A program made the translations under genes and the position numbers. From positions 248,001 to 312,000 of the forward strand of contig JAILXV010000003.1 in assembly GCA_045430285.1 (NCBI GenBank): DNA of 64,000 bases. The letters are read 5' to 3'. The notes beneath the pieces are model-generated. The model searched no databases. It was not told where the DNA came from and was given only the letters and a program-made list of their open reading frames with translations. This DNA comes from Agarilytica sp045430285. GTDB taxonomy: Bacteria > Pseudomonadota > Gammaproteobacteria > Pseudomonadales > Cellvibrionaceae. Of the stretch, positions 52,436-62,221 are shown piece by piece. Positions within the stretch are counted from its first letter, which is position 1. Every line of letters starts with the position of its first letter.

Positions 52436-53098
52436 TTATTTCACTGCGTCAGTTTGACGCGTACGTGAACTAAAGGTAGTGGCAGTTGACATAATGTTCA
52501 GGCATTTCACGCCCGCCATTTCAAGGCTGTCAACAATCTCTGTGGTTTTGCTCTGTAAGGTTGAATGTAAAAGTAGGAGCGGGATGGCCGCCATCAAACC
52601 GAATGCCGTGGTGTTCATTGCCACGGAAATACTGTTTGAAAGCAAGGTCGCTTTCTCCGAGGGGTCCGCATTCGCAACAGCGGTAAACGCCGCGATAAGC
52701 CCCATGATCGTTCCTAGTAAGCCAAGCAGTGTTGAGATATTGGCGAGCGTTGCCAAATACTGAGTACGTTTTTCTAAACGTGGCACAGCCTCCATAACGC
52801 CCTCTTCCATCGCGTATTCAATTTCGTCACGACGTGGCGTCTGTTGCATGCGCGCAACACCAGAAGCGACGATGCGCCCGATAGGCGCTTTTGAGCTTCT
52901 CGCCAATTCGATAACGGCACCGTAATCTTTTTTGCGCAGCATCGGCAACATGCGATCAAAGGCACGTCGGTTAGACCCCTTAGCTGCAGTCAAAAAGACC
53001 CAACGCTCTATGGCCAAGGCCAAACCAATTACCAGTACCAGAGCGATCGGGTACATGAACGGTCCACCTTGTTGAAAAAATGTGATCACTGAATTCAT
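52436..53098 (-). CDS. MotA/TolQ/ExbB-family proton channel
   Basis: 220 residues with three membrane helices: one near residues 15-33, and a pair in the TolQ/ExbB domain (YLATLANISTLLGLLGTIMGLIAAFTAVA; SISVAMNTTAFGLMAAIPLLLLHS). The GLLGTIMG segment is the classic family signature. It forms the proton channel for the two ExbD copies that follow. Confidence 0.93.
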   Translation of the reverse strand: MNSVITFFQQGGPFMYPIALVLVIGLALAIERWVFLTAAKGSNRRAFDRMLPMLRKKDYGAVIELARSSKAPIGRIVASGVARMQQTPRRDEIEYAMEEGVMEAVPRLEKRTQYLATLANISTLLGLLGTIMGLIAAFTAVANADPSEKATLLSNSISVAMNTTAFGLMAAIPLLLLHSTLQSKTTEIVDSLEMAGVKCLNIMSTATTFSSRTRQTDAVK

Positions 53099-53198
53099 AA
53101 AGCAATGCCTCCGAAAAATTGCTTTGTTTACTTAACGTAAATGCTTAAGAAAGTATATTCACGATCACCCGAACTGTCATGGTGAAAGTGAAAACTGA

Positions 53199-53741
53199 TT
53201 ATTGTTTATCCAACTGGTCGATATACTGTACTTGTCGTTGGTGCTCAACACGTTCAACATGCCCGAAGATATGCTCCATCGCTTTAGAACTCAAAGGCAA
53301 GTACAGTATGGTGGTATCTTCCGCAGCTTTCCACGGTACGATGTACAGAACTGTGGGTTGCTCTTGGTTACCGACGATGGTGGCACTTAAATTCACCACT
53401 TCGCTACCACGTTTTACTGTTTTTGTTGGATCCTGCTCATACGTAACGGCTGGCATTACATCAGACGCAGCCGGCAACTCTTCTTCAGCCACGGGCGCTT
53501 CTTCAACGCTGGGGTCCTCAATTTCTTCCTCGATCTCGGTCGACTCCGCCAGCGCTGCAGTGGGCGCCTCTTGGAATGCCGTATCATCTTCCGATTGCAC
53601 ATCCTCTTTAACGTTCGCCTCGGGCTGCGCATTTAAATCTTCGGAGATAACATCGGAGGGCGACGCCACGATATCTTGAATATTTTCCTGCGCAAACACA
53701 ATACCGCTCATTAACAGCGATAATATTATGACGAATTTCAT
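53199..53741 (-). CDS. Acidic exported protein of unknown function
   Basis: 180 residues with a signal peptide (MKFVIILSLLMSGIVFA). The first mature 100 residues are extremely rich in Asp/Glu/Ala (a probable disordered spacer); a more ordered C-terminal region carries VVNLSATIVGNQEQPTVLYIVPWKAAEDTTILYLPL. Overlaps the TPR lipoprotein gene by 4 bp, so it belongs to the machine. No family recognised. Confidence 0.75.
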   Translation of the reverse strand: MKFVIILSLLMSGIVFAQENIQDIVASPSDVISEDLNAQPEANVKEDVQSEDDTAFQEAPTAALAESTEIEEEIEDPSVEEAPVAEEELPAASDVMPAVTYEQDPTKTVKRGSEVVNLSATIVGNQEQPTVLYIVPWKAAEDTTILYLPLSSKAMEHIFGHVERVEHQRQVQYIDQLDKQ

Positions 53742-54388
53742 GGCGTTTTCATCCTGCGTTGCAAATCAACAATCCATCCCTTTAGCTCTCGATCTTCACC
53801 GCCCGTAATTTTTTGGCTGAGCTGATAGTACCTGAGTGCATCGTCAAAACGTCCCATATAGAGATCATACAAAATACCGAGGTTTCTTGTGGAAGCTAAG
53901 TGGTGTGGCCATATCGCAAGCGCTTTTAAGTAGGTGGCTTCCGCATCGGAAAAACGCCCGAGCTCGCGATACAAAAACCCCAAACGCGCATAAGCATCTA
54001 AATTATTAGGGTTGGTTTCTATCGCGAAATTCAGCGCCTTTTCTGCCTGCTCATGCTCGCCTAGAATATGATGCACAATCCCAAGATTAATATACGGCCC
54101 AGACAGATTCGGATAGGTTTCGACCATTAAATTTAGTAGGCCTTTTGCTTGAGCCCATTTTTTTTCACTCATCAAGCCTTTGATGGTTGTGTATTCACGT
54201 TTTGCCGGTTCCGGCACAGTACCAGGCACGTAGGGATTAGGAATAAGGACAAACGGGATTTCTACCCCTTCTTCTTTGGTATCATCCGTTTTATCTTTGG
54301 ATTTTTTGCTGCCCACATTGGCACAGCCCGCCATCACGAGAAGCAACAACACGGCGGCTAGCTGGCTCAAAACCTTAGAATATCGCAT
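53738..54388 (-). CDS. TPR-repeat lipoprotein
   Basis: 216 residues from the ATG at 54388, where a signal peptide with lipobox VMAGC starts (the frame opens 11 residues earlier). At least three TPRs occupy about 75-200 (PYINLGIVHHILGEHEQAEKALNFAIETNPNNLDAYARLGFLYRELGRFSDAEATYLKALAIWPHH). Likely an outer-membrane-anchored scaffold in the periplasm. Same architecture as PilF/PilW-type pilotins, but the genomic context ties it to the TolQR genes. Confidence 0.87.
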   Translation of the reverse strand: MRYSKVLSQLAAVLLLLVMAGCANVGSKKSKDKTDDTKEEGVEIPFVLIPNPYVPGTVPEPAKREYTTIKGLMSEKKWAQAKGLLNLMVETYPNLSGPYINLGIVHHILGEHEQAEKALNFAIETNPNNLDAYARLGFLYRELGRFSDAEATYLKALAIWPHHLASTRNLGILYDLYMGRFDDALRYYQLSQKITGGEDRELKGWIVDLQRRMKTP

Positions 54389-57281
54389 CGCTAAACTCCA
54401 CTTTCGCTTCTTTTTTTCCATAGCGCGCCGGTAATATCTTAGCTAGGGCATCAAAGCTTTCCTTCACCCAATCATCATACAAACCGCCCCAAGAACGCTC
54501 TGCGTTGGAGGCTAAAATACCGATCGCTTTTTCTTCAAAAGGCAAGGCTTGCTCTTCCAAAAGAATTTCATACTGCTCTAGGGCCAATTCGTCCAAACCT
54601 TTCGGACGTTGCGAATTCATTAGGTCTTTAGACAATTGAATATAGATATTCCCAATACGGTGATTCGCTTGGGTCGCAAATTCCGCAACACCGTAGTCCA
54701 ATACCTTACGATAACTTTTTAGCGTAACTTTCAATGCGGAACGTTTTTTCTTTAAGCTCTTTTTTAAAGGTAAACTCAGTTTGATGCGTTCGTAGCGTGC
54801 GAACTCATCGTCCGCAAATTTTGCTGTCGCAAAAGCGGCTAAGTATTTGGAACGTCCGGTACGAGATTTTCCGGCTTTTGCATCTTCTTCAATAAGTTTC
54901 TTTAACCAATAATTGCGTTTGCTGTCTTGTTTGGTTTTTCCGTAAAGCTCCACCAAATGAAAACGCGCTTCCGTCGCTATATCAAAGGGCTGCGGATATT
55001 TATTGGCATAATCACGATATCGATCCAATGCCGTATTGAGATTGCCCGACTTTTCATACAACTCTGCGGATAGATATAGGGCCTGGCGCCGCTCTTCATC
55101 CGTTGTGGCGTTTCTTGCCATATCACTGAGCGCATTGGCGGCTTTGCCCCACTGTTTCGATTCCTGATAGATAAATGCAAACTTCGGTGCAAGGGTTGCG
55201 ATTAAAGCATGGGCCGGATAACGGCCTTTAAAATCGAGCAATACTTTTTCCGCACGCACCCAATCTTTTAATTCAATCAAATGATTCGCCGCGTCATATT
55301 GTGCCGTTGTGGCAATTTCACTGCCTGGTGCTAACTGGCGGATACTTAAAAGACGGTCGACCGCCGTGGCCAGCTCACCTTCAACCACTTGAACTTCTGT
55401 CTGTTTATAGATGGCCGCTGCGACACGCTCAACAATTTGCGGACGATCTTTATCAGTTTTTGGCAAAAAATCGAGTAGCTGTTTATAGCCAAATTCGGCT
55501 TCAGCATATTGCTCCAAATCAAAGTTGCTGTGCGCCACAATTAGCCACGCAGATTTTATTAACTTATCCGTGGGGCGGGGCTGCCATTGTGCAACACGTG
55601 TCGCAATTTCAGAGGCACGCTGAAATTCACCTTTCTCAAATATCGCTTGCGCTGAAGCCGTTAAAATCTCTACCGCGCGTTTATCATTCGGATAATAGTC
55701 TGCAAAACTGATCGCACTTTCTATTTTATGATCGCGCCACGTTGTATGTTGCGTTGCCAAGTTCGGGTCGTTTGCCGTTTTATCCATTAGCTCTTGCAAA
55801 GTGATCACGGCATTAAATCCTGCTTCTGCACCGCGCTTGGGATCTAAATAGTTGTACGCAACGGTTTCATACGCGGTAACCGCTTTTGCAAGCTCGCCAG
55901 CAGAATAAAATGATTCGCCCATGAGATACGCCATCTCTGGGGTACGAGGATCTTTTGGAAAAGTAAACACAAACTCTTCATACAGGGCTGCAGCTTTCAG
56001 AAATTCTGGGCGAGCTGCTGCGGGTTTGTCTTTTCGTTTTACTTTTTTACCTGCTGCTTTTTTCGCTTCATATTTTTTGGTGAGTTTTTCTAGCTCCAAT
56101 GCACGTGCGTGGTAATAACTGGATAGCTCATCTAAATACACCGCTAACTTAGGGGTGATAATTGCTCGTTTTTCATCGTCCCGATCCGCCCAGAACTGAC
56201 TATATGCACCATAGTTTTTCACGTACTCTTCTTTCGCCGGCAAAATCATGCTTGGAAAACCGCCTAAACCATACACCTCAATGGCTTTTACACTGAATGC
56301 CGGTGCGGGATCGGTATTCGGAAAATGTTGCACATAATGACGGTAGGTATCAGCACTATCACGATAGCGACGTTTTTCTAAATACAAATTCCCAAGAGCC
56401 ATATAAAGACGGTATTGGTAATGACGCGGCCCTAGTTTTTCATAGACATCCGTAATCGTCTGCGCGCCATCGATATAGGAAAATGCAATGCTCAGTACGC
56501 GTAAGGTGTCGTTCGACATATTACGTTGTGTGTTAGTTAATTCGCTCTCAGCCTTCCCTTCTTCAAGATTACGATCTAACACTTCCGTAAATGACTTTAT
56601 TGATGCACGATACCGGTTGCGTTTAAATTGCGACCAACCATGCATATACACCGCGTTTAAATAAAAGGGCGTTTCTGTACCGGCTGACACCACGGTGGCA
56701 TACAGCGTTTCCGCCGCTTTATATTCACCATCGCTGAATGCTTTTTCTGCGCGACGAAAATCTGCTTCTGCTGCGAAAGGCGATTCGGGAAATTCTGCTA
56801 CCAAAGAGGCAAGAATTTCATTTGACTCTTCCATGCGGCCATCAAGTGCGTAAGCTTTTGACAACTGATAAAGCAAACGCTCATTCGTCGGTGTCCCTGG
56901 CTCGTCTTGACGCTCGGTATTCAAAACAAGTAGCTCAGAATACATATTGATGGCGTCATTGAAATAATTTTGCTGATCAACAACGTTCAGTTGTCTTTGC
57001 TCACTGCGTGCCATTTCAAGATCGGCTAGGCGCGTTAAAATCCGATGACGAACACTGGGATCTTTTGCCACGCTCAAAGCAGCACGATAGCTTTCCTCGA
57101 TACGATCGATAGTGGTAACGGGCACCGGATCTAATTCGTCTGGCACATCCACTTCATCCAAATCAGCTAATGTTTTGCCATAATTGGGGCCTGTATCTTC
57201 CTTTTCGGTGATGGACTCAAGTACCGTACAATTCACGAGCCATACACAAGAAAGCACAACTAAACTTCGACGCAACAACAT
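54375..57281 (-). CDS. Large TPR-repeat lipoprotein, GltE/AglT-like
   Basis: 968 residues. Lipobox VNC (LVVLSCVWLVNC) at the N-terminus, then repeated TPR and Sel1-like helices nearly to the end (for example AADFRRAEKAFSDGEYKAAETLYATVVSAG; AYLMGESFYSAGELAKAVTAYETVAYNYLDPKRGAE; ARFHLVELYGKTKQDSKRNYWLKKLI). Large TPR lipoproteins of this sort are characteristic of the Glt/Agl gliding machinery. It starts 1 bp after the next upstream gene ends. Confidence 0.85.
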   Translation of the reverse strand: MLLRRSLVVLSCVWLVNCTVLESITEKEDTGPNYGKTLADLDEVDVPDELDPVPVTTIDRIEESYRAALSVAKDPSVRHRILTRLADLEMARSEQRQLNVVDQQNYFNDAINMYSELLVLNTERQDEPGTPTNERLLYQLSKAYALDGRMEESNEILASLVAEFPESPFAAEADFRRAEKAFSDGEYKAAETLYATVVSAGTETPFYLNAVYMHGWSQFKRNRYRASIKSFTEVLDRNLEEGKAESELTNTQRNMSNDTLRVLSIAFSYIDGAQTITDVYEKLGPRHYQYRLYMALGNLYLEKRRYRDSADTYRHYVQHFPNTDPAPAFSVKAIEVYGLGGFPSMILPAKEEYVKNYGAYSQFWADRDDEKRAIITPKLAVYLDELSSYYHARALELEKLTKKYEAKKAAGKKVKRKDKPAAARPEFLKAAALYEEFVFTFPKDPRTPEMAYLMGESFYSAGELAKAVTAYETVAYNYLDPKRGAEAGFNAVITLQELMDKTANDPNLATQHTTWRDHKIESAISFADYYPNDKRAVEILTASAQAIFEKGEFQRASEIATRVAQWQPRPTDKLIKSAWLIVAHSNFDLEQYAEAEFGYKQLLDFLPKTDKDRPQIVERVAAAIYKQTEVQVVEGELATAVDRLLSIRQLAPGSEIATTAQYDAANHLIELKDWVRAEKVLLDFKGRYPAHALIATLAPKFAFIYQESKQWGKAANALSDMARNATTDEERRQALYLSAELYEKSGNLNTALDRYRDYANKYPQPFDIATEARFHLVELYGKTKQDSKRNYWLKKLIEEDAKAGKSRTGRSKYLAAFATAKFADDEFARYERIKLSLPLKKSLKKKRSALKVTLKSYRKVLDYGVAEFATQANHRIGNIYIQLSKDLMNSQRPKGLDELALEQYEILLEEQALPFEEKAIGILASNAERSWGGLYDDWVKESFDALAKILPARYGKKEAKVEFSDAIF

Positions 57282-57282
57282 A

Positions 57283-59331
57283 CTATTGCGCCTCCGGCTC
57301 TAACCGAGCGTCTTCATTAGACGCTTGATCTTGCGCTGCTTCGTCTTCGGTATTCGTTTCTTTGCTAGCCCTGTTGTTCGCATCGTCCCCAGTGCCTTCT
57401 GGCGCGGGTAAAATAGAAGCATCCGTTTGCTCTAACGTTTTCGCTCGCGCTTCTTCGTGTTCATTCACATTTTTAATGGCTTGCTCTAAATCTGCCTGGA
57501 GCGATTTATCGTACAACCGCGCCATTGAGAGCCGGCTTTGTGCAATATAGTGATTAAGGCGCGTGCGTTGTTCATGTAACACTTCTGTCGTTTGACGACG
57601 TAAATCATCCTGGGTTTTAGCGATAATCACATCAGTACGTGCTGACATGGTATCGAGACGTGTTTGCGCATCGCTCATACGATTTTTGATTGGCAATAGG
57701 TCCTGAGGGTTATCAATAAGATACTGCACTTTCTCATGGTTTCGTGTAACCGTTGCTAAGGTCTTGTCGAGAAGATTAAGCGTCTTCACCGCACGCCATA
57801 AACGATCAGAATATTGCTCACTTGCGTCCCACAATAGTACGCCTCGGTAGCGACGCACGGCTTCTTCACTTTCATCAATAAAAGGATCTGTTGCGCGCAC
57901 ACGTTCAATATTCTTTTGTGAACGTTTTACGCGATCGATTAAATCTTTTTCATCAGCATTTGCTAACGCAAAGTAATCTTTAGTCGCCGCTATTTTCTCA
58001 ATTTTTCTCGCCAAACTTGCACGCTTAGCTTTCATTCGCTTAATGCTGTCGGTCAGTTCACGTGCGGCAAGTGCTTCGGCCTTTTTATTTCGACCAGTCT
58101 CACGCTCGTGCATGAGGTTGCCATAAAACTGTAATTTTTCTTGCCAAAGGGTAAAGTCTTCGCGGATACCCACAAGGTCACGAAGTTCTTGTACCAAACC
58201 CTGAAAATCTTCCCGAGAAAACAAATCGGCTAAGTACCCCAATTGGGGCGAAACCTGGTTATCCCGCACATTCTTGAGCCAATCCATGCCCCCACTGCGC
58301 TCAATTTTTAACGCGTTTAGGAGTTGATCCCCCTGAAGCCCTTCGATCACACCTTCAAGGCGCTCCATTTCTTCAAGAAAATTTTGTTCTGCCAATTCAA
58401 AGTGGGCCAAGGCCAAGCCAGAGGAACCTAATTTTTCATACGCATAGGGAACAGCAATCAAAGCCTCTTGGCTATTTTCATCTGCTAGTGAGCTTTTCGC
58501 TAAATAATTCCATGGTTTAAGTGCCTCCTCAAAGCGACCAAGCTCTGCCGCCGCCCAGCCATATCCTAATAGGGCTCTATTAGAATGCGCACTGGTTAAG
58601 CGCACTAACGAAAATTGCGCGATGGCTTTTTCATATTGTTTAGTAACCAGATACGCGTAGCCCGCAGACGTCATGGCTTTATCGTACAGCGCGCGCAGCT
58701 CGTCCGTGGGGTATTGTTCAAATGTAAGGTTTTCGAAATGTTGTATCGCTTGATCGAATTTCCCACGTCGGGCGTAGGCGGCGCCAAGGTTGTAATAAAT
58801 GTAGGGCAACCAATCTTGATTAGGCCGTTTCTTTTTTAAAAGTCTTTCCGCAAGGTCTAAGTTGTCTTGCTGAATCGCAAGGTTAATATGATGCGCATAG
58901 ACCTCGGAGCGAATTTCACCACTGGGTTTTTTTCTTACTTTACTGAGCGCCGCTTCAGCACCATTCCAATCGTTGCGCAAATAACGCAGTTTAGATAGGA
59001 AAAACCAGGCAGCGTCACGAGACCGTTCAGAACGGTTTTCTTGCAGCAGGCGTTCAAAAATTTCACTCGCATGGCGTTCCAAACCAAATCCAAGGGAAAA
59101 CCCACCTTCCATAATCTCGGGGTTATCACCATGCCCTTGGATACCGCCGCGTTCTTTTGCTACCAATAGTTCCGTGAGCGCCGACAGGTAATCGCCCTGA
59201 TAATAATAGTAGAGCGCCACGCCGTAGCGCATGTCTTCGACGGCCCGTAATTTTTTCTTAGCGCTGACGTCCGCCGCGAAAAGAAAAACGATAAGGGGAA
59301 TGAGTAGGAGTCTTAGCGTCACAGCTGCCAT
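57283..59331 (-). CDS. Periplasmic TPR and coiled-coil protein
   Basis: 682 residues: a signal peptide, about eight TPR-like repeats in residues 30-300 (YGVALYYYYQGDYLSALTELLVAKERGG; YIYYNLGAAYARRGKFDQAIQHFENLTFEQYP), then a long coiled coil (about 390-620) and an acidic C-terminal tail. It overlaps the previous gene by 13 bp. Probably a periplasmic rod or scaffold of the machine. Confidence 0.85.
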   Translation of the reverse strand: MAAVTLRLLLIPLIVFLFAADVSAKKKLRAVEDMRYGVALYYYYQGDYLSALTELLVAKERGGIQGHGDNPEIMEGGFSLGFGLERHASEIFERLLQENRSERSRDAAWFFLSKLRYLRNDWNGAEAALSKVRKKPSGEIRSEVYAHHINLAIQQDNLDLAERLLKKKRPNQDWLPYIYYNLGAAYARRGKFDQAIQHFENLTFEQYPTDELRALYDKAMTSAGYAYLVTKQYEKAIAQFSLVRLTSAHSNRALLGYGWAAAELGRFEEALKPWNYLAKSSLADENSQEALIAVPYAYEKLGSSGLALAHFELAEQNFLEEMERLEGVIEGLQGDQLLNALKIERSGGMDWLKNVRDNQVSPQLGYLADLFSREDFQGLVQELRDLVGIREDFTLWQEKLQFYGNLMHERETGRNKKAEALAARELTDSIKRMKAKRASLARKIEKIAATKDYFALANADEKDLIDRVKRSQKNIERVRATDPFIDESEEAVRRYRGVLLWDASEQYSDRLWRAVKTLNLLDKTLATVTRNHEKVQYLIDNPQDLLPIKNRMSDAQTRLDTMSARTDVIIAKTQDDLRRQTTEVLHEQRTRLNHYIAQSRLSMARLYDKSLQADLEQAIKNVNEHEEARAKTLEQTDASILPAPEGTGDDANNRASKETNTEDEAAQDQASNEDARLEPEAQ

Positions 59332-60047
59332 TCTTCAAATTCGAATTCCGGCTGCATATTCGCAGAAGAATCTCGAACTTTCAGTTCAAGTAATTTGGGG
59401 TCATCGTCTTTGTTGATAATGATGGTAGCACCGCGCTTGTACTCGCGATTATCTGGGCCCATGCCCACAAAAAAAGCGGTCACTTCGTGCTCACCCGATT
59501 TCAGGTTACCAAGATATAGTCGTTGGATACCGCCGAGAGTTAACGCCGCATTTTGTCGACGGGTGTATAAGTGGCTTGCGATCAACTTGTCATCAATCAA
59601 TAACTTGACGGAATCGAGCGCGAAATATTTGCCCACGTCCAAGGACACAAACACGACAATCTGGGAGTTCGCGGGAAAAAGCAGTTCTTCTTCAAGAATC
59701 AGTAAATCTCGATTCAGTTCAAGTGCGGCTTTTTTGAGGTCTTCTACTTCTTCACTTAAAGGCGTGGCCGTTTCTGCTTGCTCTTCCTCTTGCGCATCCT
59801 CACCTTCATCTTGGTAGGTAACGTCGGCTTCATCGATTTCTTCTAACTTATTTTCGTCCGATGGTGATTTTTCAGGTACAACATCGTCAGTGACAGCTTC
59901 GTCGACAAACTCGGCTGGCGCTGCCTCAGGGGCATCAGCGTCGTTTTCATCCTGCGCAAATACGGACACTGCAGATAGACACATCAGCATAATCAATACA
60001 CAACAACTTACATGTTTTGTCAGTCTATTTGTCAAAATTCGATACAT
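59319..60047 (-). CDS. Exported acidic protein, first gene of the TPR/TolQR operon
   Basis: 242 residues from the ATG at 60047 with a signal peptide (VSCCVLIMLMCLSAVSVFA). An Asp/Glu-rich stretch covers about 25-90, followed by a helix and a beta-domain (IVVFVSLDVGKYFALDSVKLLIDDKLIASHLYTRRQNAALTLGGIQRLYLGNLKSGEHEVTAFFVG). The last pattern is shared by several gliding-locus proteins of the same gene position in related bacteria, but I cannot name the family. Likely a structural part of the envelope machine. Confidence 0.75.
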   Translation of the reverse strand: MYRILTNRLTKHVSCCVLIMLMCLSAVSVFAQDENDADAPEAAPAEFVDEAVTDDVVPEKSPSDENKLEEIDEADVTYQDEGEDAQEEEQAETATPLSEEVEDLKKAALELNRDLLILEEELLFPANSQIVVFVSLDVGKYFALDSVKLLIDDKLIASHLYTRRQNAALTLGGIQRLYLGNLKSGEHEVTAFFVGMGPDNREYKRGATIIINKDDDPKLLELKVRDSSANMQPEFEFEEWQL

Positions 60048-60351
60048 AGTGGCACTCGGCGTCACATCTGTTTATTTGTTAGTGGGTTGTGATCGATGGC
60101 TCACGCGTTAAGGCGCCCCCAGGAACTGCCATCGTTATTGTCGTACTTCTTATTCTTGTACCCTTTTTGAGGGGGTTTTTAAGGGATTTCGTTTTCGTCA
60201 GCCCTGTTTTGGCAGCAATCTTTCAGCTTCTTAACGTATATCTTTGCTCTTAACCCTGTTTGTTAGCCAAAACAAAGCTCTACATAATCGGCAAAGTTAT
60301 TAAACCATCAGGTTTTATGCCAAATTCTACATATCTTACCTATTATGCGCC
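60048..60351. other. Intergenic region between apbE and the TPR/TolQR operon
   Basis: 304 bp with no gene recognised. It must hold the operon promoter and the end of the apbE transcript; only a weak AT-rich AAACC/GGTTT hairpin near 60303-60316 suggests termination. AC-rich runs on the plus strand (CCCTTTTTGAGGGGGTTTTT, about 60161-60180) are notable but unexplained. Confidence 0.4.
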
Positions 60352-61356
60352 CTAGTTCACATTCGGGGCGGCTAAACCACTGCTGTAATGGGTCTTACCG
60401 AAGCTGTCGATAATGACACAATCGAAGCCATTCAAGCTATTCACCAAAGCCAAGCCTTTTTCTACGCCCAGTACAAACACTGTAGTCGATAGCGGATCTG
60501 TATCCACACCCAGATCACCTAAAATTGTCACGCTTACCACCCCCTTCGCAGAGCTGCCGGTACGAGGATTCAAGATATGGTGAATTCGTTCACCTGAACC
60601 TTCCTCAATAAAGAAACGCTCGTAGTCACCGGATGTGGATACGGCGACGTTTTCCAGTGGCATGCGAATAACCGTTTCTGACTCACCGGCCTTTTGCCGT
60701 GGGTTCTTGATCCCGATGATCCAGGGGCGCCCTCTCTTGTCACCGATCACACGGCTATCACCACCCGCACTGACCGTTGCATTGGTAACACCAGCACTCT
60801 TTAAAATGTCGGCAGCACGATCGACAGCATAACCTTTGGCCATGCCTCCTAGGTCAATATAAACATGAGGGTCAGTGAAAAATAAAGTCTGTTTTTGTTT
60901 ATTTAATTTAACATGTTGATAATCGATCGCCGACAAGAGCGCTTCTCTCTTTTGATCTTCCGGCGCCTGCTTTTTCCGATAATCATAGTATCGGCCGACC
61001 GATGCAAACGTGATGTCGAACGCGCCTCGGCTGAGGCGACCAAAATACAAAGACTTATCAATAAGAAATGCCAGTTCATCAGAAATTGTGAACGGGGCAA
61101 GAGGCGCATTACGATTCGTTAGTGAGAGTTCACTTTCAGGCTTGTAGGGCGATAGGGACGCATCAATACGATGCATTTCCGCCATTACATCGCGGAGCGC
61201 CTGCGCCAACACAGCTTCCTTGTCATGCCATGCGGTCACCGTAACTTCGGTGCCCATGATCGCTTGGGTATCGCTGAGCCAGGCCGCTTGAACCTGGCTG
61301 GCCATTGCAATGGCCATCGCAGCAATTCCGAGTGCTAGAGCATTAGCACGGACCAT
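60352..61356 (-). CDS. apbE: FAD:protein FMN transferase (ApbE family)
   Basis: 334 residues with a signal peptide ending ASQVQA, so it acts in the periplasm. The MGTEVTVTAW start, GAFDITFASVGRYYDYR, the IDLGGMAKGYAVDRA FAD-binding motif, SAGGDSRVIG, and the C-terminal HHILNPRTGSSA and metal-site TDPLSTTVFVLG are all present, so the enzyme looks active. ApbE attaches FMN to threonine or serine of target proteins such as NqrB/C, RnfD/G or cytochromes. It lies 31 bp after gspN; a flavinylation client is not in the window, although an unlinked thioredoxin/DUF4266/DUF3570 operon is present 20 kb away. Confidence 0.95.
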   Translation of the reverse strand: MVRANALALGIAAMAIAMASQVQAAWLSDTQAIMGTEVTVTAWHDKEAVLAQALRDVMAEMHRIDASLSPYKPESELSLTNRNAPLAPFTISDELAFLIDKSLYFGRLSRGAFDITFASVGRYYDYRKKQAPEDQKREALLSAIDYQHVKLNKQKQTLFFTDPHVYIDLGGMAKGYAVDRAADILKSAGVTNATVSAGGDSRVIGDKRGRPWIIGIKNPRQKAGESETVIRMPLENVAVSTSGDYERFFIEEGSGERIHHILNPRTGSSAKGVVSVTILGDLGVDTDPLSTTVFVLGVEKGLALVNSLNGFDCVIIDSFGKTHYSSGLAAPNVN

Positions 61357-61387
61357 TGCATTACCTCTTAGTTTACGATCTTTAAAA

Positions 61388-62197
61388 TTAAGGCCACATA
61401 ACCTTATAAGTGCCGGGCTCAGTCTCTTCGCCGATGACTTGTAGGGCCTGAACTAACTGCTCTGGTGTGCCATCACCTGGCTTCACGGTGCCTTCAGCCG
61501 TCCACACCTCACTCCCTATGACGAAGTTCGCTAAAACATCCACACCGAGAGGACCACTAATATCCATCACTTGTGCGGTAATGCCGCCATTTTCGCTCTC
61601 GCGAGCCTGGCCGCCGAAAGCACCTAAAGACCACCATATTTCGCCGTTATAAATGCTCGCGTTTTGCCAACTATAACGGGCATCCAAAGCATCAACACGC
61701 TTGCCACGTAAATCGGCATTAATAATTTGCACCGAAAATTGCCCCGAGCCATGGACCGGCACAATACTGCTCAACATTGACACGGGAAAATCCAAAGAAA
61801 AATCTTTTATTTTCGTTCCCCCAAATGGGCTCTGACAAATGTTGCCTGAAAGCAGCTGAGCACCCGACTCGGTTTCAAATTGAATACAGGGTTTTAGCGT
61901 TAATAAGGTCCAGGGGTTTAACGACCAACTAACTTGCCCCAACGAGATAGAGGTATCGCCCAGATCGACTTGTCCACCACCGGCAACACCATCCCACAGT
62001 GTGCCGCGCACGCTCGTCAACCACACATTAGGCGCAGCAGAATGAATTGCCCACGCGGCGTATCGCGCTGGAGCCAACGAGACAATTAAATACAAAAAAT
62101 ACACCACAAGCCCAGCGATAAGCGCAGGCTTTATGGCTCTCGATTGCAGTAGCGCTGATAGCTGATCCTGGGAAGCTAGTGTATTGGCATCACTCAT
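61388..62197 (-). CDS. gspN: Type II secretion system protein N
   Basis: 269 residues. One N-terminal membrane helix (ALIAGLVVYFLYLIVSLAPARYAAWAI) precedes a beta-rich GspN domain (WLTSVRGTLWDGVAGGGQVDLG...LSWSLNPWTLLTLKP-like segments). GspN belongs to the inner-membrane or periplasmic part of the type II secretion assembly. Standard gsp order: L, M, N. Confidence 0.9.
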   Translation of the reverse strand: MSDANTLASQDQLSALLQSRAIKPALIAGLVVYFLYLIVSLAPARYAAWAIHSAAPNVWLTSVRGTLWDGVAGGGQVDLGDTSISLGQVSWSLNPWTLLTLKPCIQFETESGAQLLSGNICQSPFGGTKIKDFSLDFPVSMLSSIVPVHGSGQFSVQIINADLRGKRVDALDARYSWQNASIYNGEIWWSLGAFGGQARESENGGITAQVMDISGPLGVDVLANFVIGSEVWTAEGTVKPGDGTPEQLVQALQVIGEETEPGTYKVMWP

Positions 62198-62221
62198 ATG
62201 TAACTCAAATTTGATCGGGGT

